Shown here: piece after piece, positions 1 to 10,726 of the stretch
Position numbering within the stretch: the stretch's first letter is position 1
Layout: every line of letters starts with the position of its first letter
NCBI GenBank assembly: GCA_949128115.1
Contig: OX421964.1
Coordinates: 15,214,892-15,278,891, forward strand
Length of the DNA stretch: 64,000 nt
Direction: 5' to 3'
Origin: Anaspis maculata
Taxonomy: Eukaryota > Arthropoda > Insecta > Coleoptera > Scraptiidae
Notes under the pieces: model-generated
Told to the model about the DNA's origin: nothing
Database searches by the model: none
Seen by the model: the letters and a program-made list of their open reading frames with translations, nothing else
Program-made: the position numbers and the translations under genes

Positions 1-492
1 AGTTAGTCAACATGGATGACGATCTGAAGCGGCTTATTGCCAAAAATCAGTTCCTGCTAATAATTTCGGGAATCTGGCCAATCGGAAACGAACGGCTGTA
101 CCGTTTGTATAGATGGTTCATTTTCATCAACGTTTTCTTCTTCGAATTCACAATGGTCATGTACTTGATCACTACAAAAGCCAACTTAGAAACTACGTCA
201 AATGCTTTATACTTCGTCATAGGACTGATTGGCAACACTGTAAAAGTACTGTCGTTCCTATCAAAAATGCAGGCCTTTAAACAAATCGTGGAGATGTTCA
301 AGGATGAACATTTCCGAGCGAAAAGCCAAAGAAGATGGCGGGTCGGTGCAAAAACCATGGTGGAATTGACGTTTATATTCACGTACTTCTGGATTCTGGT
401 CGGTTTTGTGATTGCACTGTGGATGTTTGCGCCTGTTTTACGCAGAATGAAGGAGCTGCCTGGAAATGCTTGGTTTCCGTTTGATGCTCTGA

Positions 493-2243
493 TGCCCGGT
501 TGCAGGAACGTGGTAGCAAATTTTGCGACGTAGCAAATTGAATCGGGTTGCAGGAACAGGGTATCAAACGAGGTAGCAAACAGGCTGTGGCTAAGGTTAT
601 CACGCATTTGAACTACTTGCATCTTTTTATGCGTATGCACGTACCTAAAAGCGCTAAAAGGTCTGATTCGACACTTTATTTTGAATTTTCCAACGTCTCC
701 AATTTTTATTCTTCTGAAGAAGAACAAGAAGTAGAAGATGCAGTTCGTTGTGTCATTGCCGATCAAAAAAAACCGTCTCGTAGATAAGATGTACCTACCT
801 CGCGTCGCGAGCTGTCAAAGTCAAAGAAGCGTCAGGAATTTCAGAGGTTAACAGCATTATTTATTTCTTCGAGTTTTGAAGAATAATATGCAAATCATTG
901 CGCCGAATTGAGGCATAAATCCATGCACAGGCTGTCGATCAGGTGAATATGACAAACTGCCTCCGTAAATGCTATTATGTCGATCAACAATTCCAGGTTC
1001 AGGCGATGGGAGTTACCGACTGAAATTGCGAACACTTGCTGGGTGCCTCCACGAGCCCTGTACCTGTACGGCGGAAACAAAGCTGTTGTTTACACCAAGA
1101 ACGCGGGGCTCTTTATTGCAAAGTATTGCTCAGTCAAAGTATGAGTGCTTCGGTGACAACGATGAGTTACAGGAGTACTGGGACTGTGATCCCGTGACGA
1201 AACTTGAACAATTTTGGGCCGCTAGTGACACTGTATCAAGCATGTGTCAAGGTGATATCCAGTGCTGATTCAGTAGCTCCAGAACAGCTTTTGACGACAG
1301 GAAATACTGCAGGAGTCGTTGGCATGAGCAACAGCAAAGAAATTGAGAGAAAGGAATGAAACTGAATTCTGGATTTGTCAAGTTTTTCTTTGGTACAAAA
1401 ATAGACCTCACACACTGAAAATGGCTGCCTCTTTTCTCTTGTCTTATTGTCTCTTGCCCTAACCCTTAGATGTGCACATTTAGGTAGTTTAGGTCCCTTG
1501 CCCATCAGGTCCCAACACGACACACGACTCGGCAACTGCAATAAAGAGTTAACCGGATCGAAACGTGTGGTGGACGGTTTGTTGTTGACCGGGCCGTCAC
1601 AATATGTCATGCTGTATGCGTATCTAAAATGTCTGACTCGGCGCTTTCAGAATTTTCTGAAGTCTCCGAATTTTCCTCTTCTGAAGAAGAGCAAGACGTT
1701 GCAGGTGCAGTTCGTCGTGTAAATGCTGAGCGGAAAAACCTCTTCGAGTTTTACAACGACAAGGAATCTAAGGAGCGATATAGGTTCACGAAGTACAATG
1801 TGTTGCGGATCGTGGATCTCATCGGAGTTGAAGACCTAGAGCTATCTTCTTCGGTGTATTTCTTTCCGCGCACCATTTCCACTCTTCAAATTTGCTTGAC
1901 TCTTGACAGCTAGACTTCAACTGTTTCAAATGTCCTCATACAAACAAACCTGTATAACTGATTGCCTGCACCCATCAGCCAAAATTCTCTATTTATGAGC
2001 ACAAAATGTAAACCCAAACGTATACTCGGTTTGAATTAGGCACACCAGTGCTTTTCTCACTCACAATATCAGCTCAGCTTTCCCTTCCCATATTTTATTC
2101 AATTTTTTTGTTTGACATATTATGTCAGTCGTCACCCTAGACACTCCTTTTTTTACGCCTACAAATAGCCTACCATTTGATACCGAGTTTGGTACCGAAG
2201 CTAATTTGCGACGGAGCAAATTTTAGTTTCTTGCAACCGGGGG
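493..2243 (+). mobile_element. PIF/Harbinger-like element inserted in OR exon 1
   Basis: The element is bounded by inverted ends sharing CCGGTTGCA and flanked by the 3-bp direct repeat TGA (490-492, 2244-2246). Comparison with the intact receptor at 9198 shows the empty site. A 3-bp duplication is the Harbinger size, although TGA departs from the usual TWA. An ORF at 1629-1913 has an acidic serine-rich start followed by RYRFTKYNVLRIVDLI, resembling the region ahead of the catalytic domain of Harbinger nucleases; no catalytic domain remains. A diverged second copy of the acidic stretch lies at about 655-787, so the element carries an internal duplication. Confidence 0.75.
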
Positions 2244-2469
2244 TGAGTGGAAAAAAGTACGTTTTATGTATGCATGGCAATGCATTTGTCTGACTCTGCT
2301 CTCTCTCACTTCTGTTACTGTCGACATACTTTACGTTGTTGTGATCAGACAAGTTCAAGTGCAATGCGAATTTTTGAAAATTTCTGTGGAGAATTTGGGT
2401 GATGAAGGAGAAGAAGACTTGCGCAGCAACTTTGACGAGTGCGTCAGACACCATCAGCTTATTTTAGAG

Positions 2470-3934
2470 CATGGAGGTTAGAGAGAAGAAGACTGAACGA
2501 CATTGGTTTCTGTCATAAAAAATGGCACCATTTTATGTCGCAAAAATGCAGTTCAAAAATTATACACTGTGTCGCTGAAATCTGGGGACGGCTCACAGGA
2601 AACTGTAATTTTGCTCAAAGAATAGAACTCTGTAATTATTCATGGTTTAGATCTGAGGCCCGTCTCATAAAACTACAAACGGCATGACACATTACATACA
2701 AATGACAAATTACAAATGTATAACCTTGACGACAAATTGTTGCAACAATGGGTTACCAAGACTACACACTTGTAAATTGTCGTTTGAACTTTTATGAAAC
2801 GGGCCCCTGATGATGCTTTTATGCCATGCTTTCTGCATGGACTTTTATGTGAACGAAGTGTAACGGAAACGATCATATATTTGTATTTTTTCTAAGAAAC
2901 ATCGATACATAATTATATCAAAAGGAAAAGGTAATGGGGGAACCATTTCAAAATATCTACTATCAATATGGCAAGCATGTGAATCCAATTTTGCCACGAA
3001 TTTTGCACGAAAACCAATACTCTGATGGGAGGGAGATTTGCATCGAATTTCTTCGTCCGTAATAAGCATTGGTCGATGTTCGGGTGCGTTTATGTCTTCG
3101 ATCGTGGGTATCTGTCGATGAGCAGGTGAGGTGAAACATGGCTGTCAATAGGGCTTCGCTTGCCTGCAGGCTGTCTGAGCACGATCTTCTCAGCTCCAGT
3201 CTCATTCGTTCTCCTTATCTTTGATGGAACCTCCACCTCCCTTCGGTCAAACGATTCATGCTGTTTTGAAAAAGTGGTGAGACTACATTCTCCTTCCATT
3301 TTGGAATGCTCTTCCTAATCACCTGGAAGACTGTTCCATCCGAAAGCTCTGTTATGAAACAGATACCGTTCAATGTCATCATCTCTAAAATGTAGTTCGC
3401 AACAGGGATCACCTTTGTAAACCTTTTCTCTCGATGTCAGGGGTCTACCTTGCCTCCTGATGGCATTCCTCCATTCACAAGCCATTTCGTCCTTCAACAA
3501 GGCAAAACGTTAAACAGATATTATTATAAGAAGAATAAATATATCATAGAACATAGAGCAACCAAGAGAGTCGGATCGGAACCCCACGTATAGTAGGTAC
3601 AAAGTTTATACAGTTGAACTTACTGCGTGAGGTCGGAACATGCTCCGGCATTTTTGGCCACTTTTCCTCAACCGGGCCTTCTCATTTCCATTGGAGCTTG
3701 TGCACCCTGGCGCACAGCAAGACACGGTGAAGGAATGAAGAAGGAATTTACCTACTCCTAGTTTTATTACTGTCATCACAAGCAAATTGAATCAGTCACT
3801 TTGACAAATAATGACTAATTCCAAAATCTGCCACACGAGCGCAAGCAACAGTGGACGGCTCCCGGAATTTTCACGACATAAAAGTAGCACACATTTGAAT
3901 GCCTCGATCAGTCTCCTTACTTCTAACCTCCATG
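2470..3934 (-). mobile_element. P-element superfamily relic at OR exon-1 splice donor
   Basis: Ends are inverted repeats of about 30 bp beginning CATGGAGGTTAGA (roughly 25 of 30 positions match). They are flanked by a perfect 8-bp duplication TTTTAGAG (2462-2469, 3935-3942). Eight-bp duplications and ends starting CATG fit the P superfamily. On the minus strand, frames at 3315-3500 and 3215-3412 carry decayed THAP-like features: a W...A..R stretch, then DPCCELHF, then LSDGTVF, as in the N-terminal part of P transposases. The frames are broken and no catalytic region is visible. A hAT origin is the alternative, because hAT elements also duplicate 8 bp. Confidence 0.7.
2657..2807. mobile_element. 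MITE nested in the P-type relic
   Basis: A 151-bp element whose imperfect inverted ends share GGCCCGT, TCATAAAA and CAAACG. It is flanked by TGA direct repeats (2654-2656, 2808-2810). It has no coding capacity and lies wholly inside the P-type element, so it arrived later. Confidence 0.6.
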
Positions 3935-4060
3935 TTTTAGAGTAAGTCTAAATAAAGTACGCAGTCACTGCGATTGCGCAATAGGAATTGCGTAGTTACG
4001 TTGTATTCGCAGTAACAATGTATTGCGTAATACTAGTGACTCTAAAAAATCGTTTACAAT

Positions 4061-4187
4061 GGGCGCTTTCCATTTAAGCTTGTGTTAGCTTGTGTCGATG
4101 ACACACAGCAACATAAATCAAATGGAACGGAATTGTGCCGATGTGTGTCGACATAAGTTGACTTGTGTCGGTAAACGGAAAGCGCCC
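4061..4187. mobile_element. short MITE in OR pseudogene intron 1
   Basis: A 127-bp insertion with 11-bp inverted ends GGGCGCTTTCC and an AAT direct repeat on each side. The homologous intron of the intact receptor (around 9537) lacks it, giving an empty site. Confidence 0.7.
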
Positions 4188-4592
4188 AATGATGTCTTCG
4201 ACGTCAGACTTGACACACGTGCAGTTATGGCAAGTTCAACGTTCAACCCTAGTGTGATTTTAGTGAGCTATGATTTACCGAATTTCTCATCTCCAAATGC
4301 GTCACGTGGCGAGACCACCAGCCAACTAGAACCATACTAGGGTTAAAGGGTCAGGATCAGTTCAGGTTTCTCAAGTTTGACTTCCACGCCGTAAAACTGA
4401 CTATTCGAGATCTCGGGCCGATAACAATGATATATTTTTGACAAGACATCAAAAAAGCCTGATGATTTTTTTGAAGCACGTGTCTTGATAGTGTTATGGA
4501 CTGACACTAAGACGATGTAAAAGCCAAATGAGCCAGAACCAGAAGCGACGAAGCTTTACGTTTCTCAATTTTGATGTCTTATTCATCATGTA

Positions 4593-5784
4593 CGGGGTGT
4601 TCACGTATAAATTATATCCACCCTTGGGGACTTCCCTTTGGACATAATTCCAGAAATTGAAAACGATTCTTATATGGTTCTTTTAGTAAGCGTTGAATCT
4701 GTCCACAAAAACATTTTTCTGTAGTGTACATCATCGAAAATTTTTCTTAAATTGGACACCTGTATTTTGATATAGGAATCGATTCCGCTCTTCCTTCTCA
4801 TTATCAATAGCTTCAACACTTGAAGGGTTTATTGACAAAATACGTATGGAAGAATTATTAACATGTTGAAAAATTAAAATTTTTTTTTTTCCAAAAGCAG
4901 CTCTGAATATTTGAGGAGTCGATGACTTTCGTTATAGTTTGTGAACTTTTACTAAACTTAAACTGACTTACTACGTTTCCATGGAGGATTGAAAACTGCA
5001 TGTAAACGTTTGCAACACCGTATTCAAATCGATTTGAGTCTCAAGGTCGATTCGGCAAATTCTGGGATCGTATCGGGATCGGATCGAAATAATACTCATG
5101 GAAACCCAATGGGATTGGATCGAGACATCAACAAACAGAAACTGATACATAGCAATGAGTAAAACCGCTGTTCTGGTCGTATCGAGGGTCGCATTCATAC
5201 TTGCACCTGTTGTCTGCACTTCTGCCTTCTGCACACTTGCAGTTTGCAGAGTACTTGCACTTTCATTGATACGTTAGGTTGAGATAGTTTTAGGTTAGGG
5301 TTAGACTTACGTGACAGATATATGTAAACAGAATTCAAATCGATTTGAATACTGAGTTCGAACCACTCATGTGAACACTTCCGTATTCAATACCGATACC
5401 GTTTTAAAATCGATTTGAATTCTCCATGGAAACGTAGTAACTGTATAAACAGTGAGTTTTGAAAAAATATACATTTCGATATATATTTTTTAAATTTTAA
5501 CAAATTTTTTCAGGTGTTCCGTTAATAACTTATCTAGTGTGAAACATAATATATATTTATAATCAGAATAAAAAGCGGAGACGATCCCTATATTAAAATA
5601 TAGGTGTCCAACTTGAGAAAATTTTTCGATGATGCATCCTAAAAAGCTGTATACCACAGAAATTTTTGTTGACAGATTCGAAGACTACGGAAAAATCATA
5701 GAGAACCATTTTTTATTGTTGAAATTATGCTCAAGGGGAAGTCTCGGAAAAGTGGGGGGGTATAATTTATACGTGAACACCCTG
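4593..5784. mobile_element. foldback element, mariner-like ends
   Basis: A 1.2-kb element with long imperfect inverted repeats of about 180-200 bp. The ends begin CGGGGTGTTCACGTATAAAT (left) and CAGGGTGTTCACGTATAAAT (right, reversed), flanked by TA, which suggests a Tc1/mariner-type mechanism. It is absent from the homologous intron of the intact receptor. No coding capacity is seen. A further MITE (4969-5440) sits in its centre. Confidence 0.65.
4969..5440. mobile_element. MITE nested in foldback element
   Basis: The two ends are a perfect 19-bp inverted repeat, TTACTACGTTTCCATGGAG. The interior carries inverted AATCGATTTGAATNC motifs and no ORF of note. The exact target duplication is ambiguous. 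Confidence 0.55.
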
Positions 5785-6432
5785 TACCCAATTTTGAAGA
5801 GATTTTAACAAAAACGTCAATTACAGGTTAACGGGATATGCAGAGCAAATCTATAGCAAGATCTTTCTTACACAATTTTCAACGATCACCATTGAACTGT
5901 GCATAGTTATGTTCCTTTTGACTATAGTAAGTACTGTTTTATTCAGTAAGATTATATTTATCAAGCGAATTCCAGACACCGCCGTTCACGGTAGCTTTTT
6001 ACTGGTTGGTTGGTTTCTTTCTCGGTGTTTGTACACAAACATTGCTGTACTGTTGGTTTGCGAACGATCTAGCTGCGACGGTATGCCATCTCCATCATCA
6101 ACAGTAGTTGCGCAAAACATTATTTCCTTTTTTTTTTGCAGAGTAGAGTACTGGCTGATGTCGCATTCAACGGGAACTGGTACAATTTTCCGCAAAAAGT
6201 GAAGAAAGATTATCAGTTTTTTATACATAAACTGCAACAGCCCGTGTATCTTTACATGATATCTCACCATTTCCCAATTGGAATGAACGTATTTTCAACT
6301 GTAGCTCGAAATGTTTTCATGGAAAACACAAAATATTTTATTTTTATTGTTTTGTAGATGCTGCGGTCATCTTGGGCATATTTCATGGCAATGCAAGCAG
6401 TACACGATAGAATTTCACATTTTACAAAATGA

Positions 6433-7496
6433 ATTGGAGCACTTGCTTTCCTTCAGCTAATCTTCATTAAAACAACTAAGATAATCATTGATACTTGGTT
6501 GACTTGAAAATGTTATTTATATGCTAAATAAACTGAGAAGAATGTGACGTGACACCGTTCGTAATCATGGTAACAATAGGGCAATAGCATGGTATTGGTT
6601 CAGCTTGTCGCCACTTGGTGGCTACCAGTTGCGATTTTCCAGAATTATCGATTCGTTTCGTTTGTGTGGTGTTTCGAGGTTGTTGAGTGATGATAAAATC
6701 AAAGGCTCTTGTAAAGCGTGCTGCTTGTTCAATCTTTTAATAAACGCGTGCGCGATGTACATTTTGTATTTGACATTCTCATCAGATACCTGTCCTGTCA
6801 TTTCGGCATTAGCTGGTATACAGATTTCTATCATCGGTAATACAGGATACTACAGTTTGGTGTGTAAATTGGCTACGGTTTGATGTCAGCGAAAAATGAA
6901 ATGTCCATTGAAAAAGAAAACCTAGACAGTCTGAGAGCTTCGTTGAGCTAAGTGCGGCACACAACAAATGTGGGGCAAAAAGCGTTTTTCAGCGTCGACA
7001 GTGACAGTACCTAGGCACCAAAGTGTCAAAAAATGACGTCATTGACAGAGGATTTGACGGTTTGCAATACCAATTGATAAACCTAAAGTCCCCAAGTGGC
7101 AAACAATGCCGCAAGCGCCCCCTGGATGCAATCACCTTATTTCCGAATAATCCGCAAGAATAGTTTGTATTATGGACAGGACACAATGATTGTTTGGTCT
7201 AGAAAGCGTTGTTATGGTAGCAAAAGACCTAAAGCATTGTACAATGTGCTTGTATCGTGCAGAGAACAAAATTCTTGGTTGGCGGTTACTTTGGAAACAC
7301 AATTTTCATCAATTGGAGCGACTGGAATTGCGGAATGACCAAATATATTGACGCAAAGCCGACTGCGATCGACAATTTTGTTGTTTGCATTGTATTTCTA
7401 GTAATTACATGGAAAAAAAATTCAACTATGCGAGCGGTATCAAAATTGTGAGGAGATCTCTCTTCTCTCCTCTCATGTGATCAGATGGATTCTTAA
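6433..7496. other. intergenic, nothing recognised
   Basis: The stretch between the 3' end of the broken receptor and a TTAA-flanked element. Apart from the poly(A) signal AATAAA at 6527-6532, I see no gene, RNA or clear repeat. Confidence 0.4.
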
Positions 7497-7930
7497 GGCT
7501 GTATTATTCTCAGTAGGTAAAAACTATTTAAAGGATTTCTCTCTCAAAAATGGAGATAAACCTCGATTTTTTTAAAGGGTGCACTAAGTGTAATACAAAA
7601 TCGAGTACAAAATTGAGTACAGAGCGTTTTTTCAATTATGTGAAAAAATTTTTTTTTCTTTTGTTAACTTTTTTCAAAAAAAAACGGCTCTGTACTCAAT
7701 TTTCTACGTCTCCCAAAATAATAAAACAGTTGACAATTTTTTTGTTCGCCAAAAAATGTCCCAGGAATCCTTCAGAAACTTTTTTAGTGTTTTAGGGCTA
7801 TTGGGCTCCTAAAAAAATGTGGGGTAATCCAAACGGAAACAAGGTGGACAAACATTTAATGGAATCCCATCAAAATCTCTATATCTCTTTATTTTTGAGG
7901 GAGAAATATTGATATCCTGCGTATACAGCC
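7497..7930. mobile_element. TTAA-flanked MITE
   Basis: Inverted ends GGCTGTAT / ATACAGCC are each flanked by TTAA (7493-7496, 7931-7934), the target used by piggyBac-type elements. Sub-terminal similarity (TTTCTCYCTCAAAAAT on both arms in inverted order) supports a single 434-bp unit. No coding capacity. Confidence 0.5.
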
Positions 7931-7934
7931 TTAA

Positions 7935-8720
7935 TCAGAACAGGCTATGGTGGAAGAAACGTAGGTCTTTTCTTAATTATTGATCCATACAATCGAGTGC
8001 CTTTCCAATGCATCAAGATTTTGAGCTATTCTGATGATATAAAATGATTTTTAATGAAGAGTGGGAGGTACAGTCATTGCCCATTAAAAACGCGTACAAG
8101 CTTTTGACACGGAGTGGACTGATTTGTTTAATTTTGGCCACCATGTCACTGTGACGCCAGGCCAAAATTAATCAAGTCAGTACACTCCTGTAACTGTAAC
8201 CAGTAACCACACGTGTGGGAGCATTTTACGGCATAATCAGTTATTTGCTTGAAAAGAATGTTTGAATTTATGTCACGCGAGCAAAAAAAATGTATATCGT
8301 CTTATCGTGACGTCCCTGTAAAAAATTTACAGTTGACATAGGCACGTCGACAAATAACTGCGCATGCGCTAACTGGACACGATCCCGTTATTGGGACACT
8401 ACGATTAGTTCCAAAATTTCCACCGGAGCAGCACCTGTTTTAGATACCGTCAAGTTTAAGACAAAGATCTTCGTTCTTATTTGAAACTGTCCGGTGGGAA
8501 GATACACAGTATTCAAGTCATATCCAATACCGCAATACTGATCTTATGTAATTCAAACACTGAATAAAATAACAGTTCTTGCTGTATATCGCATTATTAA
8601 TTCACAAATGGATGAGAAACAACACATCTTTACTGACGAGAGCCTCTATCGTTAAATCTTGATGAGGTTTTCAGATCAAAGTTCTTTTTTCGTTGGAGTT
8701 CCCTTATTTAGGTAGTCAAC
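7935..8720. other. upstream region of intact OR
   Basis: Non-coding. It contains an imperfect hairpin at about 8112-8190 (arms around AATTTTGGCC / GGCCAAAATT). The last few bases before the start codon (GTAGTCAAC) resemble those before the broken copy at 3-11, consistent with tandem duplication including the 5' leader. Confidence 0.4.
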
Positions 8721-10726
8721 ATGGATGACGATTTGAAGCGGCTCATTGCCAAAAACCAGTTCCTGCTAATAATTTCAGGAATTTGGCCAATCGGAAACGA
8801 ACGCCTGTACCGTTTGTATAGATGGTTCGTTTTAATCAACGTTTTCTTCTTCGAATTCACAATGGCCATGTACTTGATCACTACAAAAGCCAACTTAGAA
8901 ACTACGTCAAATGCAGTATACATCGTCGTGGCAGCCTTTGGCGCTGCTGTAAAGATACTGGTGTTCTTATCAAAAATCCAGGTTTTCAAACAAATCGTGG
9001 AGATGTTCAAGGATGAACATTTCCGAGCGAAAAACCACAAAAGACGGCGGGTCGGTGCAAAAACAATGGCGGAATTGAAATTTATATTCAAGTATTTCTG
9101 GATTCTGATCGGTTTGGTGGTAGCAATGTGGATGTTTGCGCCCATTTTACGCAGAACGAAGGAGCTGCCTGGCAATGCTTGGTTTCCGTTTGATGCTTTG
9201 AGTGGGAAAAAGTACGTTTTTGTTTATGCATGGCAATGCATTTGTATGAGTCTGCTCGCTCTTTCTTCCGTTACTGTCGACATACTTTACGTTGTTATGG
9301 TCAGACAATTTCAGGTGCAATGCGAATTTTGGAAAATATCTCTCGAGAATTTGGGCGACGAAGGGGACGAAGACTTGCGCAGCAACTTTAACGAGTGCCT
9401 CAGACATCATCAGCTTATTTTACAGTAAGTCTAAATAAAATGCGTGATTATTGCGCAATAGGCACTGTGCAGTTACATTGTATGCGCAGTAACAATGTCC
9501 TGTGTAATACTATTGACTGTAAAAAAATCGCTTGCAATGATGTCTTTGACGTCAGACTTGACACACGTGCAGTTAGAGTACGTTCAACCCCAGTGATTCT
9601 ACTGAGCTATGATTTAACGATAAATGAATTTCTCATTCCCAAATGCGTCGCCTGGCGATACTCCCAGTCAATTAGAATCACACTAGGGTTAAACACACTG
9701 TAGCTCTAGTTTTCCTATCTAGGTACACGTCAGCAGATAACTCTCAAGTTTGACTTTTGCGCCGTAGCACTAGATCTGTTTCTTTGTCCTTCTCTAACTT
9801 ACTCCGGAGCAGACGTTGCTTAGCAACGACCAATCAGACAGCTCTATTTTCTGCTCTAAGCGCTCCAGAGTAAGTTAGAGCAGGACAAAGAAACAGACCT
9901 AGTGACTGTATCCGAGATTTCGGGCCGATAACAATGGTATTTTTTGACATGACGTCGAGAAAGCCTTATGATTTTCTGAAGAACGTATTTTCACAGTGTT
10001 ATGAACTGACGCTGAGTCGATGCAACCGAAAGCGACGTATCTTAATGTTTGTCAATTTCGACGTCATATTCATACTGATTGTAATTTTAAATGGGACTTC
10101 AACAAAAACGTCAATTGCAGGTTAACAGAATACGTAGAGCAAATCTACGGCAAGATCTTCTTTATACAATTTTCCACGATTACCATTGAACTGTGCATAT
10201 TAATGTTCCTTTTGGCAATAGTGAGTGCTGTTTTTTTTTCCAATAAAATTTATATTCCTTAGATGAATTTCAGACACCGCCGTTAACGGTAGCTTTTTAC
10301 TGGTTGATTGGTTTCTTGCTCGTTGTTTGTACACAAACAATGCTTTACTGTTGGTTTGCGAACGACCTAGCTGCGACGGTATGCCACTTTCATCACTGAC
10401 AGTAGTTGCGCAAGACTTTATTTTTTTTGCAGAGTAGACTACTGGCTGATGTCGCATTCAACGGGAACTGGTATAATTTTCCGCAAAAACTGAAAAGCGA
10501 TTTTCAATTTTTCCTGCATAAATTGCAACAGCCCCTGTATCTCTACATGATATCTCACCATTTTCCAATCGGGATGAACGTATTTTCAACTGTAACTTCA
10601 ACATGTTTTGATTGACAACACAAAAATATCTATTTTTTGTTTGTTTTGTAGATCCTGCGGTCATCTTGGGCATATTTCATGGCAATGCAAGCATTGCACG
10701 ATAGAATTTCACATTTTACAAAATGA
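8721..10726 (+). CDS. odorant receptor, intact 5-exon gene
   Basis: Insect odorant receptors are seven-pass membrane proteins that pair with the co-receptor Orco to form ligand-gated cation channels in olfactory neurons. Exons are 8721-9424, 10121-10220, 10274-10378, 10433-10591 and 10652-10726 (TGA); all junctions are GT-AG and in phase, giving 380 aa, a normal family length. Hydrophobic segments lie near residues 35-54, 65-86, 121-142, 166-194, 246-268, 273-296 and 350-372. The C-terminus FSTILRSSWAYFMAMQA matches the family's most conserved end. The start is chosen because MDDDLK recurs in the paralogues. AATAAA lies at 10813. Subfamily and ligand cannot be read from sequence. Confidence 0.9.
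9771..9901. mobile_element. 131-bp MITE in OR intron 1
   Basis: Near-palindromic unit with inverted ends TAG(A/G)TCTGTTTCTTTGTCCT and sub-terminal CTAACTTACTC repeats. It is present in this gene's intron 1 but absent at the homologous place (around 4400) in the broken paralogue. Confidence 0.6.

Larger units (their letters stand above)
12..6432 (+). pseudogene. odorant receptor, exon 1 broken by two transposons
   Basis: This is an insect seven-transmembrane odorant receptor closely similar to the intact copy at 8721-10726. Exon 1 starts at ATG 12 and reads openly to 492. It is then cut by a Harbinger-like element (493-2243), resumes in frame at 2247, and is cut again at the exon-intron junction by a P-type element (2470-3934). 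Exons 2-5 are intact with good splice sites: 5827-5926, 5976-6080, 6142-6300 and 6358-6432 (TGA). An AATAAA lies at 6527. The 5' splice site GTAAGT survives only downstream of the second insertion. Intron 1 holds further insertions at 4061-4187 and 4593-5784. Outside the insertions I see no stop or frameshift, so inactivation looks recent. A functional transcript would need both insertions removed precisely, which is unlikely. Confidence 0.85.

Noticed and set aside
47..766. 239-codon open frame antisense to the first receptor
   Set aside because: It overlies the sense exon, which has clear receptor homology and a paralogue. The antisense frame has no recognisable domain and runs into the Harbinger-like element.
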